A stretch of DNA of 64,000 nucleotides from Marivita sp030148515 (GCF_048006345.1 NZ_CP180351.1:1116001-1180000); one strand, 5' to 3'; positions 17,317 to 26,525 are shown, numbered from the stretch's first letter. A program made the numbers and translations. Notes: generated from the sequence alone by a model not told the origin.

Positions 17317-17334
17317 GCCGGGCTTCAGCCCGGC
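17317..17334. repeat. REP-like palindrome
   Basis: GCCGGGC-TTCA-GCCCGGC is a perfect 7-base stem with a 4-base loop, in the gap between the LivF-like gene and the small periplasmic gene. Short GC-rich palindromes of this kind are often dispersed in genomes as REP-like elements. It lacks a T-run in either direction, so it is not a standard terminator; it may stabilise or split the operon message. Confidence 0.4.
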
Positions 17335-17341
17335 GCCCAAC

Positions 17342-18172
17342 TCACCCACCCAGGAACGACCGGCGCACATCGGGGTCGGCCAGCAAATCCTTGCCGGTCC
17401 CCGAATAGCCGTTCGCACCCTGCACCAGCACATAACCCTTGTCCGCGATCTCCAGCGCCTGCCGCGCGTTCTGCTCGACCATGAGGATCGAAATGCCTGT
17501 CCGCGCCACCTCGATGATCCGGTCGAACAGTTCGTCCATGACGATGGGCGACACACCCGCCGTCGGCTCGTCCAGCATCAGCACCTTGGGCTGGGTCATC
17601 AGCGCCCGGCCCACGGCCACCTGCTGACGCTGACCACCCGACAGTTCGCCCGCAGGCTGGCGCCGCTTGTCGCGCAGGATCGGGAACAGCTCGTAGACCT
17701 GCTCCATCGTGCTGCGGAAATCATCCTCACGGATGAACGCGCCCATTTCGAGGTTCTCTTCCACCGTCATCGACGTGAAGATGTTCGAGGTCTGCGGCAC
17801 AAACCCCATGCCGTAGCGCACCCGCGCCTGCGGCGTCAGTTGGGTGATGTCCTCGCCATCCAGAAGCACACGGCCTTCGCGCAGGTCCAGCATGCCGAAG
17901 ACCGCCTTCATCGCTGTCGACTTGCCCGCACCGTTGGGCCCGACGATCACCGCGATCTCGCCTTTTTCCACCGCGATGGTGCAGCCATGCAGGATGTCGG
18001 GGCCGGATTTGCCATAGCCGCCGGTCATGTTCTCACCGATCAGAAACGGCCCATCTCCGCCGGGCATGGCGCGCTCCTGCGTGCCTGAGGCGGTCAGCGT
18101 GCCAGCCCCGTGCGGATTGGTGATCGACGCGTCCTTGTTGCCGCGGTCGTCTTGGTAGGGGTTACCACTCAT
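17342..18172 (-). CDS. Liv-type ABC transporter ATPase (LivF-like)
   Basis: A 276-residue ATPase: Walker A GPNGAGKST near residue 75, Q-loop PQTSNIF, signature LSGGQRQQVAVGRAL and Walker B VLMLDEPTAG. The first 40 residues are a hydrophilic extension rich in Asp, Asn and Gly not typical of LivF. The ATG at 18172 overlaps the LivG-like stop by four bases (ATGA), fixing the start; the frame is open further upstream only inside the previous gene. It energises the importer with the LivG-like protein. Confidence 0.88.
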   Translation of the reverse strand: MSGNPYQDDRGNKDASITNPHGAGTLTASGTQERAMPGGDGPFLIGENMTGGYGKSGPDILHGCTIAVEKGEIAVIVGPNGAGKSTAMKAVFGMLDLREGRVLLDGEDITQLTPQARVRYGMGFVPQTSNIFTSMTVEENLEMGAFIREDDFRSTMEQVYELFPILRDKRRQPAGELSGGQRQQVAVGRALMTQPKVLMLDEPTAGVSPIVMDELFDRIIEVARTGISILMVEQNARQALEIADKGYVLVQGANGYSGTGKDLLADPDVRRSFLGG

Positions 18173-18948
18173 CCAACCGCTTCCTTGTTCTTGAGACCGG
18201 TGCCCAGATAGGCCTCGATCACGCGTTCGTCCGACTTGATCTCGTCGATCGTGCCTTTGGACAACACCTTGCCCTCGGCCATCACGATCACCGGATCGCA
18301 AAGCCGACCGATGAAATCCATGTCGTGTTCGATCATGCAGAACGTGTAGCCGCGTTCCTTGTTGAGCCGGATGATTGCGTCGCCGATGGTATTGAGCAGG
18401 GTGCGGTTCACCCCGGCTCCGACCTCGTCCAGGAAGACGATCCGCGCGTCCACCATCATGGTGCGGCCCAGTTCCAACAGTTTCTTCTGACCACCCGAGA
18501 CCTGACCCGCCTTGTGGTCGGCCAGATGTTCGATGGTCAGGAATTCCAGCACCTCGTCCGCCTTGGCCCTGAGCGCGCGTTCTTCGTTTGCGATGCGCTT
18601 GCGCCCGAACCATGTGTTCCAGAGCGTTTCACCCGTCTGTCCGCCCGGAACCATCATCAGGTTCTCGCGGCAAGACATGGAACTGAACTCATGCGCGATC
18701 TGGAACGTCCGCAGCAGCCCTTTGTGAAACAGCGTGTGCGGCGGCAATCCGGTGATGTCCTCACCCGCCATGAAGACTTGCCCTGAGGTTGGTGGAAGAA
18801 CGCCCGCCACTACATTGAAAAGCGTGGTTTTTCCCGCGCCATTCGGGCCAACCAGCCCGGTGATGGACCCGGTCTCGATTTCGAGAGTGGCGCCATCAAC
18901 GGCTCGGAAACCGCCGAAATGGCGGTGAAGGTTTTTCACCTCGATCAT
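18169..18948 (-). CDS. Liv-type ABC transporter ATPase (LivG-like)
   Basis: A 259-residue ATPase with Walker A GPNGAGKTT near residue 35, signature VSGGQKKLLELGR and Walker B ARIVFLDEVGAGV, ending with the LivG-type tail VIEAYLGTGL. It is the second gene of the operon, 97 bases after the binding-protein gene, and overlaps the LivF-like start. Interestingly, Walker B reads DEVGAG where LivG proteins usually read DEP or DEV; this variant is common in the family. Confidence 0.88.
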   Translation of the reverse strand: MIEVKNLHRHFGGFRAVDGATLEIETGSITGLVGPNGAGKTTLFNVVAGVLPPTSGQVFMAGEDITGLPPHTLFHKGLLRTFQIAHEFSSMSCRENLMMVPGGQTGETLWNTWFGRKRIANEERALRAKADEVLEFLTIEHLADHKAGQVSGGQKKLLELGRTMMVDARIVFLDEVGAGVNRTLLNTIGDAIIRLNKERGYTFCMIEHDMDFIGRLCDPVIVMAEGKVLSKGTIDEIKSDERVIEAYLGTGLKNKEAVG

Positions 18949-18993
18949 CGTGTATCCCTGTGGCGGTGTTGTCCGGCCCGCCTTTTAATAGTG

Positions 18994-19023
18994 AAGCGGC
19001 GCGAGAAACCTCCCGCGCCGCTT
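18994..19023 (-). terminator. Intercistronic hairpin after the ABC binding-protein gene
   Basis: AAGCGGCGCG and CGCGCCGCTT form a perfect 10-base stem around a 10-base loop, just after the binding-protein stop. No T-run follows on the minus strand (CACTATTAAAA), so it is more likely a stabilising or attenuating hairpin that lets the binding protein be made in excess of the membrane parts. Confidence 0.55.
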
Positions 19024-19045
19024 GGTGTTGGTTGCCATAGACGGC

Positions 19046-20242
19046 TTAGCGGTAGCCAACGACCTTCAGCGCGCCACCTTCAACGGTGTATTCCGCGTAG
19101 GAGCCGGCGGCTTCGCCCGGTTCAACCAGTTCGACGCCCGTTGCACCTTGGTAGTCCACATCGCCACCACCCGCGATGATGTCGAGAGCCTTGCCCAATT
19201 CACCCGGCAGGATCGGCTCGCCCGGTGCGTTGGCCACGTGGAAGACATGAGAGGCATAGTCGCCCGGCTCTTTCGAACCAGCCGCCGCCATTGCCAGCAG
19301 CATCAGCGCTGCCGCATCATAGGACTCACCGGCGTAGACCGACGTGCCGTCGATGCCGGCTGCAGACGCCATGTCCGCAAACATCGCGGCACCAGCATTG
19401 TCCGAGCCCGGCGCGGTGCCGATCATGCCAGCGATATCGTCGCCGAAACGGTCTGTCAGAGAGTTGCCGATCATGCCGTCGCCCATGGCAAACATGTCGA
19501 ACGCACCGGTGTCGAGCGCGCCCTGAATGACGCCTGCGCCACCTTGGTCGACATAGCCCAGCACGACCAGAGCGTCGCCACCGGCAGAGGCCAGAGCGCC
19601 CACTTCAGCCGAGTAATCGGCCTTGCCGTCTTCATGCGGCGCGGACAGAGTGACAGATCCACCAGCCGCTTCGTAAGCAGCCTGGAACGCATCGGCAAAG
19701 CCTTTGCCGTAGTCGTTGTTTGTGTAGGTCACGGCAGCGCTGGTGATGCCTTTTTCGATCATGATTTCTGCCAGAACGGCACCCTGACGCGCGTCAGACG
19801 GTGCTGTGCGGAAGAAGAGGCCATTGTCTTCGGCAACCGACAGGGCGGGCGACGTGGCGGACGGCGAAATCATGACCATGCCGTTGGGTACGGACACGTT
19901 GGCCAGAACCGCACCGGTCACACCCGAACAATCCGGGCCCATCATCGCGCTGATGCCGTCGGATGTGATCAGACGCTCGGCTGCGGCCGTTGCTGCAGCG
20001 CTGTCGACGCAGGTCGAATCCGCGCGGACGGCTGTAACTGTCGCACCGCCCAGCAGCTTGCCGCTGTCGGACACTTCCTTGATCGCCATTTCGGCACCAG
20101 CGGCCATCGAGGGTGTGATGGATTCGATCGGGCCGGTGAAGCCCAGAATGATCCCCATCTTGATCTCGTTGGAGTGGCTGGCTGCAAAGGCAGTGCCCGC
20201 CATCAATGCGCCAGCCGCTGTGGCTGTCAGAAACTTTTTCAT
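19046..20242 (-). CDS. Liv-type ABC transporter periplasmic binding protein (LivJ-like)
   Basis: A 398-residue secreted binding protein. The signal peptide MKKFLTATAAGALMAGTAFA is followed by the type I periplasmic fold (IKMGIILGFTGPIES; later GMVMISPSATSPALS and TYTNNDYGKGFADAF). The ATG at 20242 has GGGAG seven bases upstream. It is the first gene of the importer operon. The protein captures the substrate in the periplasm; conserved Ser/Thr/Asp residues would bind an amino or amide group, but the ligand (branched-chain amino acid, urea or other) is not decidable. Confidence 0.88.
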   Translation of the reverse strand: MKKFLTATAAGALMAGTAFAASHSNEIKMGIILGFTGPIESITPSMAAGAEMAIKEVSDSGKLLGGATVTAVRADSTCVDSAAATAAAERLITSDGISAMMGPDCSGVTGAVLANVSVPNGMVMISPSATSPALSVAEDNGLFFRTAPSDARQGAVLAEIMIEKGITSAAVTYTNNDYGKGFADAFQAAYEAAGGSVTLSAPHEDGKADYSAEVGALASAGGDALVVLGYVDQGGAGVIQGALDTGAFDMFAMGDGMIGNSLTDRFGDDIAGMIGTAPGSDNAGAAMFADMASAAGIDGTSVYAGESYDAAALMLLAMAAAGSKEPGDYASHVFHVANAPGEPILPGELGKALDIIAGGGDVDYQGATGVELVEPGEAAGSYAEYTVEGGALKVVGYR

Positions 20243-20292
20243 AATTATTCTCCCATGTTGGAACATCGCTGTGTTCTGGCGCAAACGATATT

Positions 20293-20328
20293 CAGATGCC
20301 GGGGAAAAGAAAAGACCTCTTGCATCTG
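20293..20328. promoter_or_regulatory. Inverted repeat upstream of the ABC operon
   Basis: CAGATGC (20293-20299) and GCATCTG (20322-20328) are perfect inverted copies 22 bases apart, 50-85 bases upstream of the binding-protein ATG, in a 256-base divergent intergenic region. A regulator site or leader stem is possible; seven bases can also arise by chance. Confidence 0.22.
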
Positions 20329-20498
20329 GGGCGTTGCGCCTCGTTTTGTTTTTTAATCAGAGGATTAGGCGTTGAGATTGACATGGTGCGAATCTTTTTG
20401 CGCCCGGTGCTCCGCGCTCACGTCTTCGTAAACCCGGTTGTCCCAACGTCAGCGGCGTTTATTTCAGAAACACGATGTCCCCAAAGGAGATGCGCCCG

Positions 20499-21632
20499 AT
20501 GAATGCCTTTCGCCGTCTGACCCTCTCGCTCTCGCTTCTGCTATCCTCTGCGGCGCTTGCGCCTGCTTTGGCGCAGGTGGCCTCGGAAACCATCCAGACC
20601 AGCGCCGGTGCACTGCAGGTGTCTGCGGTTGTCACCGGGCTGGATGAACCGTGGGGATTTGGCTTTTTACCGGATGGTAAAATTGTGGTGACGGAACGGG
20701 ATGGCCGGGTTCTTCTGGTCACGCCGGGTGCCGGGGCCGTTGCGCTGCGCAACCCGCCTCAGGTTCTGGCGGATGGGCAGGGTGGCTTGCTCGATGTTCT
20801 GGTGCCGCGCGACTTTGCGCAAAGCCGCACGCTATACTTTACCCATGCCAAACGGCAGGGACGCGGCAGCGGAACGGCTGTCACCAAGGCGGTGTTGAGT
20901 GCGGATGGCACGGCGCTGACCGCTCACGACACGATCTTCGAAATCGCACCCGGCTCAAGCGGGGGGCGGCACTTCGGGTCACGTCTCGTGGAAGCGCGGG
21001 ATGGGACGCTGTTTGTCACCGTCGGGGATCGCGGCTCTGACGACACCGCGCAGGATCGAAGCCTGCACAACGGGTCTGTTCTGCGCATCACCAAGACCGG
21101 GGCGGTGCCTTCTGACAATCCGTTCGTGAACACTGCAGGCGTGCTGCCCGAGATCTGGTCCTACGGTCATCGCAACCCGCAAGGTGCCGCGATGGACAGC
21201 AATGGTCAGCTTTGGGTCACCGAACACGGCGCGCGCGGCGGCGACGAGGTGAACCGCATCCAGAAAGGTGCCAATTTCGGCTGGCCGGTGATTTCCTACG
21301 GCACCCACTACTCGGGGCGCAGCATCGGGGAAGGCACATCGAAGCCTGGCATGGAACAACCGGTGACCTACTGGGACCCCTCCATCGCCCCATCCGGGCT
21401 GACCTTCTACACCAGCGGTCCGATCCGGGGATGGTCGGGTGACATGTTGGCAGGGTCGCTGAAATTCGACTACATCGCGCGGCTTGAAGGATCACCCCTG
21501 CGCGAAGTGGAACAGATCCGTGGTGAGAGCACCCAACGGGTCCGGGACGTTCGTCAGGGACCGGACGGCGCGCTGTGGTTCCTGAGCGTCGGCAACGGCG
21601 CCCTCTACAGGATGGCAGCTGTCGGGTCGTAA
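20499..21632 (+). CDS. PQQ-dependent aldose-sugar dehydrogenase family protein (soluble, secreted)
   Basis: A 377-residue secreted beta-propeller of the glucose/sorbosone dehydrogenase family. The signal peptide is MNAFRRLTLSLSLLLSSAALA, and characteristic segments are GLDEPWGFGFLPDG, DGQGGLLDVLV, YGHRNPQGAA and WVTEHGARGGDEVN. The family oxidises aldoses in the periplasm with PQQ bound at conserved His/Arg. The ATG at 20499 lies nine bases after AAAGGAG; ATGs at 20475 and 20490 are too close to it. No pqq biosynthesis gene is in the window, so the cofactor would be made elsewhere or taken up. It is monocistronic and divergent from the ABC operon. Confidence 0.85.
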   Translation: MNAFRRLTLSLSLLLSSAALAPALAQVASETIQTSAGALQVSAVVTGLDEPWGFGFLPDGKIVVTERDGRVLLVTPGAGAVALRNPPQVLADGQGGLLDVLVPRDFAQSRTLYFTHAKRQGRGSGTAVTKAVLSADGTALTAHDTIFEIAPGSSGGRHFGSRLVEARDGTLFVTVGDRGSDDTAQDRSLHNGSVLRITKTGAVPSDNPFVNTAGVLPEIWSYGHRNPQGAAMDSNGQLWVTEHGARGGDEVNRIQKGANFGWPVISYGTHYSGRSIGEGTSKPGMEQPVTYWDPSIAPSGLTFYTSGPIRGWSGDMLAGSLKFDYIARLEGSPLREVEQIRGESTQRVRDVRQGPDGALWFLSVGNGALYRMAAVGS

Positions 21633-21698
21633 CCGTTTGCACGGCACATGCGCCGACGCATGTGCGTCTTTACGTCGACGAAAAGACCACCGTTTGCG

Positions 21699-22589
21699 TC
21701 AGTCGAGCACGACAATCCCGGTGTGTTTTTGCTTGTGTTCAGGTTCGACATGGATCGTGACACGGCTGTCCGGCACAGCCTTGCCGATGGCCGCTTCGAT
21801 CCGGTCGCAAATCTCGTGTGCGTCGAATACGGTCATGTCGCCGGGCACCACCAGGTGAAACTCCACAAAGGTCACACGTCCCGCATGCCGGGTGCGCAGG
21901 TCATGGGCCTCAACCGCGCCGTGCGCCTTGTCCGAGATCGTCTCGCGGATTTGCGCCAGCGTGGTTTCGGGAACCGCCTCGTCCATCAGACCGCTCAGTG
22001 ACTCTTTCACCACCCGCGACCCGGACCACAGGATGTTAACCGCAACCAGCGCCGCCATGATCGGATCGAACAGCCACCATCCCGTGGCAAACGCGATCAA
22101 CACGCCCACAGCGACGCCGACCGAAGTCAGCACATCCGTCCAGAGATGTTTGCCGTCCGCCACCAACGCGGGCGATTTCAAAAGCCGCCCCTGACGCACC
22201 AGAACCATCGCCCAAACCGCGTTCAACGCGGTGGCGGCAGCATTGATCAAGAGACCCTCAATCGGAGCGTCCAAAGCACGCGGGGACATGATCCCGTCAT
22301 AGGCCTCCCGCAGAATGAAGAGGGCTGCAATGATGATCATCACGCCTTCCAGCACCGCGCTGAAGAATTCCGCCTTGTGATGTCCGAACGGGTGGTTGGC
22401 ATCGGCAGGGCGCTGCGCCACCTGGATGGCGATCAACGCGGCAAAAGCGGTGGTCAGGTTCACCGTGCTTTCGAGCGCGTCCGACAAAAGCGCGACAGAC
22501 CCCGTCACCCACCAGGCCAGCGCCTTGAGGCCAAGCACGACAACGCCCACCAGCAGGCTTCCCAGAGCAAGTTTGAGTGCGGCGGACAT
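21699..22589 (-). CDS. Cation diffusion facilitator family metal exporter
   Basis: A 296-residue membrane protein with six transmembrane segments and a C-terminal cytoplasmic domain. Metal-site motifs are SDALES (segment 2), HPFGHHKAEFFS (loop) and GKHLWTDVLTS (segment 5, H-x3-D). The second acidic residue of segment 2 is Glu where Zn exporters such as YiiP have Asp, so the metal preference may differ (zinc, iron, manganese). It would export divalent cations using the proton gradient. The gene stands alone, 66 bases after the convergent dehydrogenase gene. Confidence 0.85.
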   Translation of the reverse strand: MSAALKLALGSLLVGVVVLGLKALAWWVTGSVALLSDALESTVNLTTAFAALIAIQVAQRPADANHPFGHHKAEFFSAVLEGVMIIIAALFILREAYDGIMSPRALDAPIEGLLINAAATALNAVWAMVLVRQGRLLKSPALVADGKHLWTDVLTSVGVAVGVLIAFATGWWLFDPIMAALVAVNILWSGSRVVKESLSGLMDEAVPETTLAQIRETISDKAHGAVEAHDLRTRHAGRVTFVEFHLVVPGDMTVFDAHEICDRIEAAIGKAVPDSRVTIHVEPEHKQKHTGIVVLD

Positions 22590-22774
22590 GGCGTTCCCCT
22601 TTGGATGGGGGCGCTTTACAAGTCCGGGGCCGTTCGCTCAACCCTCTGATTTTGCGGTTGATACTGACTTGCAACTGGCGATCCGACGCCGATTTGACTG
22701 TTGGTGCCAACTGCGATTGCTTTGAAAAGGGTGAGGAGTCACACTTCGTCTGTGATCCTTGAAAGGAACAGCCC

Positions 22775-23194
22775 ATGAAATCTGTTATTTTCAGCGGTAT
22801 ACTGGCGGTATCTCTGGGTCTTGCACAGGGTGCTGTGGCTCAGGATGGCGTATTCCGCAATTACGAGGAACTGCGCAGCGACCTAGACCAGTATATGAAG
22901 TCGCGGGACATCAAATCGGTGATGCTGAGGTTCGGCGGCGCGGACGAGATGACAATACAACAATTGGACAATCTTCAGGGCCGCGTTCGACAGATATTCC
23001 CGCAGGACTTCACCGAAGCTGCGCTGGTGCGCCGAAACGAGATGGAAAACGGCTGGTCGCAGGAACTGATCTCGTACCGCACGGGGATCAGCTACATCTT
23101 TGCCTATCTCGTGTTGCATCAGTTGGATGACGCCATTGTCAGCGTGAATTTTCAGTTCAACACTGATTTCAATGATTTGAACGCGCAGTTCTGA
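22775..23194 (+). CDS. Secreted protein of unknown function
   Basis: A 139-residue protein with a signal peptide (MKSVIFSGILAVSLGLAQGAVA, cleaved before QDG) and a hydrophilic mature part of about 117 residues without cysteine. AAAGGA precedes the ATG, so it is probably a real gene. I recognise no family; the mature part looks mixed alpha/beta with FRNYEELRSDLDQYM at the start. It ends six bases before the convergent GlxA-type regulator stop. Likely periplasmic. Confidence 0.7.
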   Translation: MKSVIFSGILAVSLGLAQGAVAQDGVFRNYEELRSDLDQYMKSRDIKSVMLRFGGADEMTIQQLDNLQGRVRQIFPQDFTEAALVRRNEMENGWSQELISYRTGISYIFAYLVLHQLDDAIVSVNFQFNTDFNDLNAQF

Positions 23195-23200
23195 AGCAGG

Positions 23201-24205
23201 TCAGACCGACAGCCTTGAAGCATGTGCCCCACGTTCGCGGTAAGGCGTGGTTTCGTAATGCGCCCGGTAGCATTTCGAGAAATGCGACGGCGAGGCAAAG
23301 CCACAGGCCAGCGCCACGTTGATGACGCTCATATCCGTCTGCATCAGCAGGTTGCGGGCCTTTTGCAGGCGCAGTTCCATGTAATAGCGTTTGGGGCTGC
23401 GGCTCAGGTAACGTCGGAACAACCGTTCCAGCTGGCGGGTGGACATACCCACCTGATGGGCGAGGACCGAAGGGCTGATCGGCTCTTCGATGTTCTGCTC
23501 CATCATCTGGATGACTTTCGACAGCTTTGGATGCCGGACGCCGATGCGGGTGGGCACGGACAGGCGCTGGGTGTCCTGATCGGTGCGGATCGAGTTGTAG
23601 ATCAGCTGATCGGCCACGGCACCCGCAAGTTCCTCGCCATGATCGTCGGCGATGATCTTGAGCATCAGGTCGACCGAGGCCGTGCCGCCTGCGGTGGTGA
23701 TCCGGCTGCCGTCGACCACGAAGATCGACTTGGTCAGCGTCACTTCGGGGAATTCCTCGGCAAAGCTGTCCTGGTTTTCCCAGTGGATGGTGGCCCGCTT
23801 GCCGTCCAGCAATCCCGCAGACGCCAGTGAATAAGCGGCCGTGCACAATCCGCCGATGGCCAGACCCCGACGGGCCTCGCGGCGCAGCCAGTTGATGACG
23901 CGCTTTGTGGTGGCTTTCTGCACGTCGATGCCGCCGCAGACGATGACCACGTCATCGCGGTTCATCTCGATCAGGTCGGAATCCAGCCGAAAAGACACAC
24001 CCGCCGAGCAGGTGATCTCGACCCCGCCTTCGCCGATAATCGTCCAGTCATACAGCTTGCGGTTCGCCATCCGGTTTGCGATGCGCAGCGATTCCACGGC
24101 CGCCGAGAAGCACAGCATGGTGAATTCGGGCAGCAAAACAAAGACAAACCGGCGCGGGCGGCTGGGTATATGATCGAGTTCGACGGTCTGGCGTGTCGGA
24201 AGCAT
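23201..24205 (-). CDS. GlxA-type AraC-family transcription regulator
   Basis: A 334-residue regulator. The N-terminal DJ-1/PfpI (class I amidotransferase-like) domain covers residues 15-185, with the elbow GGLCTAAYSLASAG. A C-terminal AraC double helix-turn-helix covers about 225-325 (SPSVLAHQVGMSTRQLERLF, then VINVALACGFASPSHFSKCY). This family includes GbdR, CdhR and SouR, which sense glycine betaine, carnitine and sarcosine in pseudomonads. The ATG at 24205 starts the conserved part; an in-frame TTG at 24277 would add 24 residues. It diverges from the DAHP synthase gene. A link to the betaine-type genes at the left end is conceivable but they are 17 kb away. Confidence 0.85.
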   Translation of the reverse strand: MLPTRQTVELDHIPSRPRRFVFVLLPEFTMLCFSAAVESLRIANRMANRKLYDWTIIGEGGVEITCSAGVSFRLDSDLIEMNRDDVVIVCGGIDVQKATTKRVINWLRREARRGLAIGGLCTAAYSLASAGLLDGKRATIHWENQDSFAEEFPEVTLTKSIFVVDGSRITTAGGTASVDLMLKIIADDHGEELAGAVADQLIYNSIRTDQDTQRLSVPTRIGVRHPKLSKVIQMMEQNIEEPISPSVLAHQVGMSTRQLERLFRRYLSRSPKRYYMELRLQKARNLLMQTDMSVINVALACGFASPSHFSKCYRAHYETTPYRERGAHASRLSV

Positions 24206-24374
24206 GTTCTCTGGACCTTGGGCAGTGCTCTGCGGCACGTTGCCGGTCACAAGGTCAGAAGTGACGCGCCGGGTCAAGGCATCGGGGGACGATTCCTGTC
24301 TGGTCAGACAGGGGTGGTTTCTGTATAGCGACCCCGCTAACGCTAACTTACTTGGATTGACCGGAGTAGAGACA

Positions 24375-25745
24375 ATGACCGAGTGGAAAAAATCAGGCTG
24401 GCGCGCGAAACCGCGGGTACAGATGCCTGACTATACGGATCAGGCAAAGCTGGAGGCTGTCGAAGCCCAGCTGTCGAAGTATCCGCCGCTCGTGTTTGCG
24501 GGCGAGGCACGAAAGTTGAAAAAGGCCCTTGGGGCGGCTTCTCGCGGTGATGCGTTCCTGCTTCAGGGTGGCGACTGCGCCGAGGCGTTCGACCAGTTCA
24601 GCGCGAACGCGATCCGCGACACGTTCAAGGTGATGCTGCAGATGGCAATGGTTCTGACCTTTGGTGCCAAGGTGCCTGTGGTCAAGGTGGGGCGCATGGC
24701 GGGCCAGTTCGCCAAGCCGCGCTCTGCACCGACCGAAGTGATTGATGGTGTGGAGCTGCCAAGCTACCGCGGTGACATCATCAACGAGCTTGCCTTCACA
24801 CCCGAAGCGCGGATTCCCGATCCGGCCAAGATGCTGCAAGCCTACACGCAGGCAGCGGCCACGCTGAACCTGCTGCGGGCGTTCTCGACCGGTGGTTATG
24901 CCGATGTACACCAGGTCCATCAGTGGACTCTGGGCTTCACCGACCGCGAGGAAGCGGAGAAGTACCGCGATATGGCCAACCGCATTGGCGACACTCTCGA
25001 TTTCATGAAGGCTGCTGGTCTGGACTCTGATCGTGAACCGTCACTTCAGACGGTGGATTTCTATACCAGCCATGAATCTCTGCTGCTGGAATACGAAGAG
25101 GCGCTGACCCGTCAGGATTCGACATCGGGCAAGTGGCTTGCGGGCTCTGGGCACATGATCTGGATCGGTGACCGCACCCGTCAGCCGGACGGCGCGCATG
25201 TGGAATTCGCGCGCGGCGTGCTGAACCCGATCGGTCTCAAGTGCGGCCCGACCACGACCGCCGAAGACCTCAAGGTCCTTATGGCCAAGCTGAACCCGGA
25301 GAATGAGGCGGGCAAGCTGACCCTGATCGCACGCTTTGGGGCTGGCAAGGTGGGCGAACATCTGCCGCGTCTGATCAAGACCGTGGCCGAAGAGGGCGCC
25401 AACGTCACATGGGTCTGCGATCCGATGCACGGCAACACGATCAAGTCGTCCACGGGCTACAAGACCCGCCCGTTCGATCTGGTGCTGCGCGAAGTGCGCG
25501 AATTCTTCGGCATCCATAACGCCGAAGGCACTGTCCCCGGTGGTGTGCATTTCGAGATGACCGGTCAAGATGTGACCGAATGCACCGGAGGTGTCCGGGC
25601 GGTGAGCGAGGAAAACCTGAGCGACCGCTACCACACAGCCTGCGATCCGCGCCTCAACGCGTCTCAGTCGCTGGAACTCGCGTTCCTTGTGGCCGAAGAG
25701 CTGACATCGCGCCGCGAGGCACAGGTTGCCGCCAAGGCGGGCTGA
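24375..25745 (+). CDS. 3-deoxy-7-phosphoheptulonate synthase, class II
   Basis: A 456-residue type II DAHP synthase, which condenses phosphoenolpyruvate and erythrose 4-phosphate in the first step of the shikimate pathway. Family signatures include LLQGGDCAEAF (residues 62-72), KVPVVKVGRMAGQFAKPRS, SGHMIWIGDRTRQPDGAH, CDPMHGNT and the C-terminal ECTGG / CDPRLNASQSLELAFLV. The ATG at 24375 has GGAG upstream; an in-frame extension to 24204 has no family match. A Rho-independent terminator follows, so the gene is transcribed alone. Confidence 0.95.
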   Translation: MTEWKKSGWRAKPRVQMPDYTDQAKLEAVEAQLSKYPPLVFAGEARKLKKALGAASRGDAFLLQGGDCAEAFDQFSANAIRDTFKVMLQMAMVLTFGAKVPVVKVGRMAGQFAKPRSAPTEVIDGVELPSYRGDIINELAFTPEARIPDPAKMLQAYTQAAATLNLLRAFSTGGYADVHQVHQWTLGFTDREEAEKYRDMANRIGDTLDFMKAAGLDSDREPSLQTVDFYTSHESLLLEYEEALTRQDSTSGKWLAGSGHMIWIGDRTRQPDGAHVEFARGVLNPIGLKCGPTTTAEDLKVLMAKLNPENEAGKLTLIARFGAGKVGEHLPRLIKTVAEEGANVTWVCDPMHGNTIKSSTGYKTRPFDLVLREVREFFGIHNAEGTVPGGVHFEMTGQDVTECTGGVRAVSEENLSDRYHTACDPRLNASQSLELAFLVAEELTSRREAQVAAKAG

Positions 25746-25767
25746 TTGACCTGAACTGTTTGAGAAT

Positions 25768-25795
25768 GGGGCGGCTCTGCGGGGCCGCCCTTTTT
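25768..25795 (+). terminator. Rho-independent terminator of the DAHP synthase gene
   Basis: GGGCGGC (25768-25774) pairs with GCCGCCC (25784-25790), followed directly by TTTTT. It lies 23 bases after the stop codon and touches the stop of the convergent PAS gene. Confidence 0.9.
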
Positions 25796-26358
25796 CATGT
25801 GTTGTCGACGACCAGACGCAAGTGTGTCCGTCGTGTCGCCGTACGGTGTGCCATCACCTCGACCACGCCAAAAGGTCCGGGCCGGGCAATCGCATCTCCC
25901 ACAGGGGCCAGCCCACCTAGGAATTGCGTGATGCGTCCCGTGGTGTCTACGAGGGGATAGAGGACCAATCGCGCTGAAACCTTTCTTGTTGCGAGATCCT
26001 CCTCGGATGTCAGGGCGATCTCAACCGGGTGACCTCCGATGCAACAGGCGGTCACCGCCTCGTTGAAAACGGCGCGGTCATTTGCGCGGATCAGCAAGCT
26101 GAGTGGCAGGCCCTTGCAGGGCTTGTCCGCCATGTCCTCAACTGCGCCACCGGCCACGCGAATGCGGGCATGGCAATGTCCAAAGCGTTCGGCGAGGAAC
26201 GCGTGATCCAGCGCGTCCTGGATTTGGCCGGGGTCAACTTCTGACCATAAGGGCAGATCGCCCTGTCTGACCAAGCTTGCCCAATACGCCCCCAAGATCC
26301 CGAGCGCCCGTGCGGCGTGTTGGGTCAACGCGTGGTGCGTCAACGATGTGATGATCAT
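25795..26358 (-). CDS. PAS_5-family PAS-domain protein
   Basis: A 187-residue single-domain protein. The opening segment (ILGAYWASLVRQGDLPLWSEVDP) and later CHARIRVAGGAVEDM..KG.PLSLL and LYPLVDTTGRITQFLGGLAP fit the PAS_5 (PF07310) family seen in alphaproteobacteria, quoted here from memory. The function is unknown; such proteins have a lone PAS fold and no output domain. The gene is monocistronic, convergent to the DAHP synthase and divergent from yicC, with a 167-base gap. Confidence 0.7.
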   Translation of the reverse strand: MIITSLTHHALTQHAARALGILGAYWASLVRQGDLPLWSEVDPGQIQDALDHAFLAERFGHCHARIRVAGGAVEDMADKPCKGLPLSLLIRANDRAVFNEAVTACCIGGHPVEIALTSEEDLATRKVSARLVLYPLVDTTGRITQFLGGLAPVGDAIARPGPFGVVEVMAHRTATRRTHLRLVVDNT

Positions 26359-26525
26359 CCCCGTCGTCCCATCCCAATTCCCGGACGGGGCGTACCACAG
26401 TCTTGCCGCAATTTGGTCTTGGATCTTAACAAATGGTTAACTCCCTTGGTCAAGCCCACCGGCTTGCATCGACCCGTCGCACAGCGTAACCCAACGCCTG
26501 ATACCGGCGGAGCGAGGACAAAGAG

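Noticed and set aside
18173..18613. Upstream extension of the LivF-like frame to 18613
   Set aside because: The extension lies inside the LivG-like gene in another frame and has no LivF similarity.
20255..20266. ATGTT-GG-AACAT palindrome upstream of the ABC binding-protein gene
   Set aside because: A 5-base arm near the ribosome site is too short to separate from chance; noted but not called.
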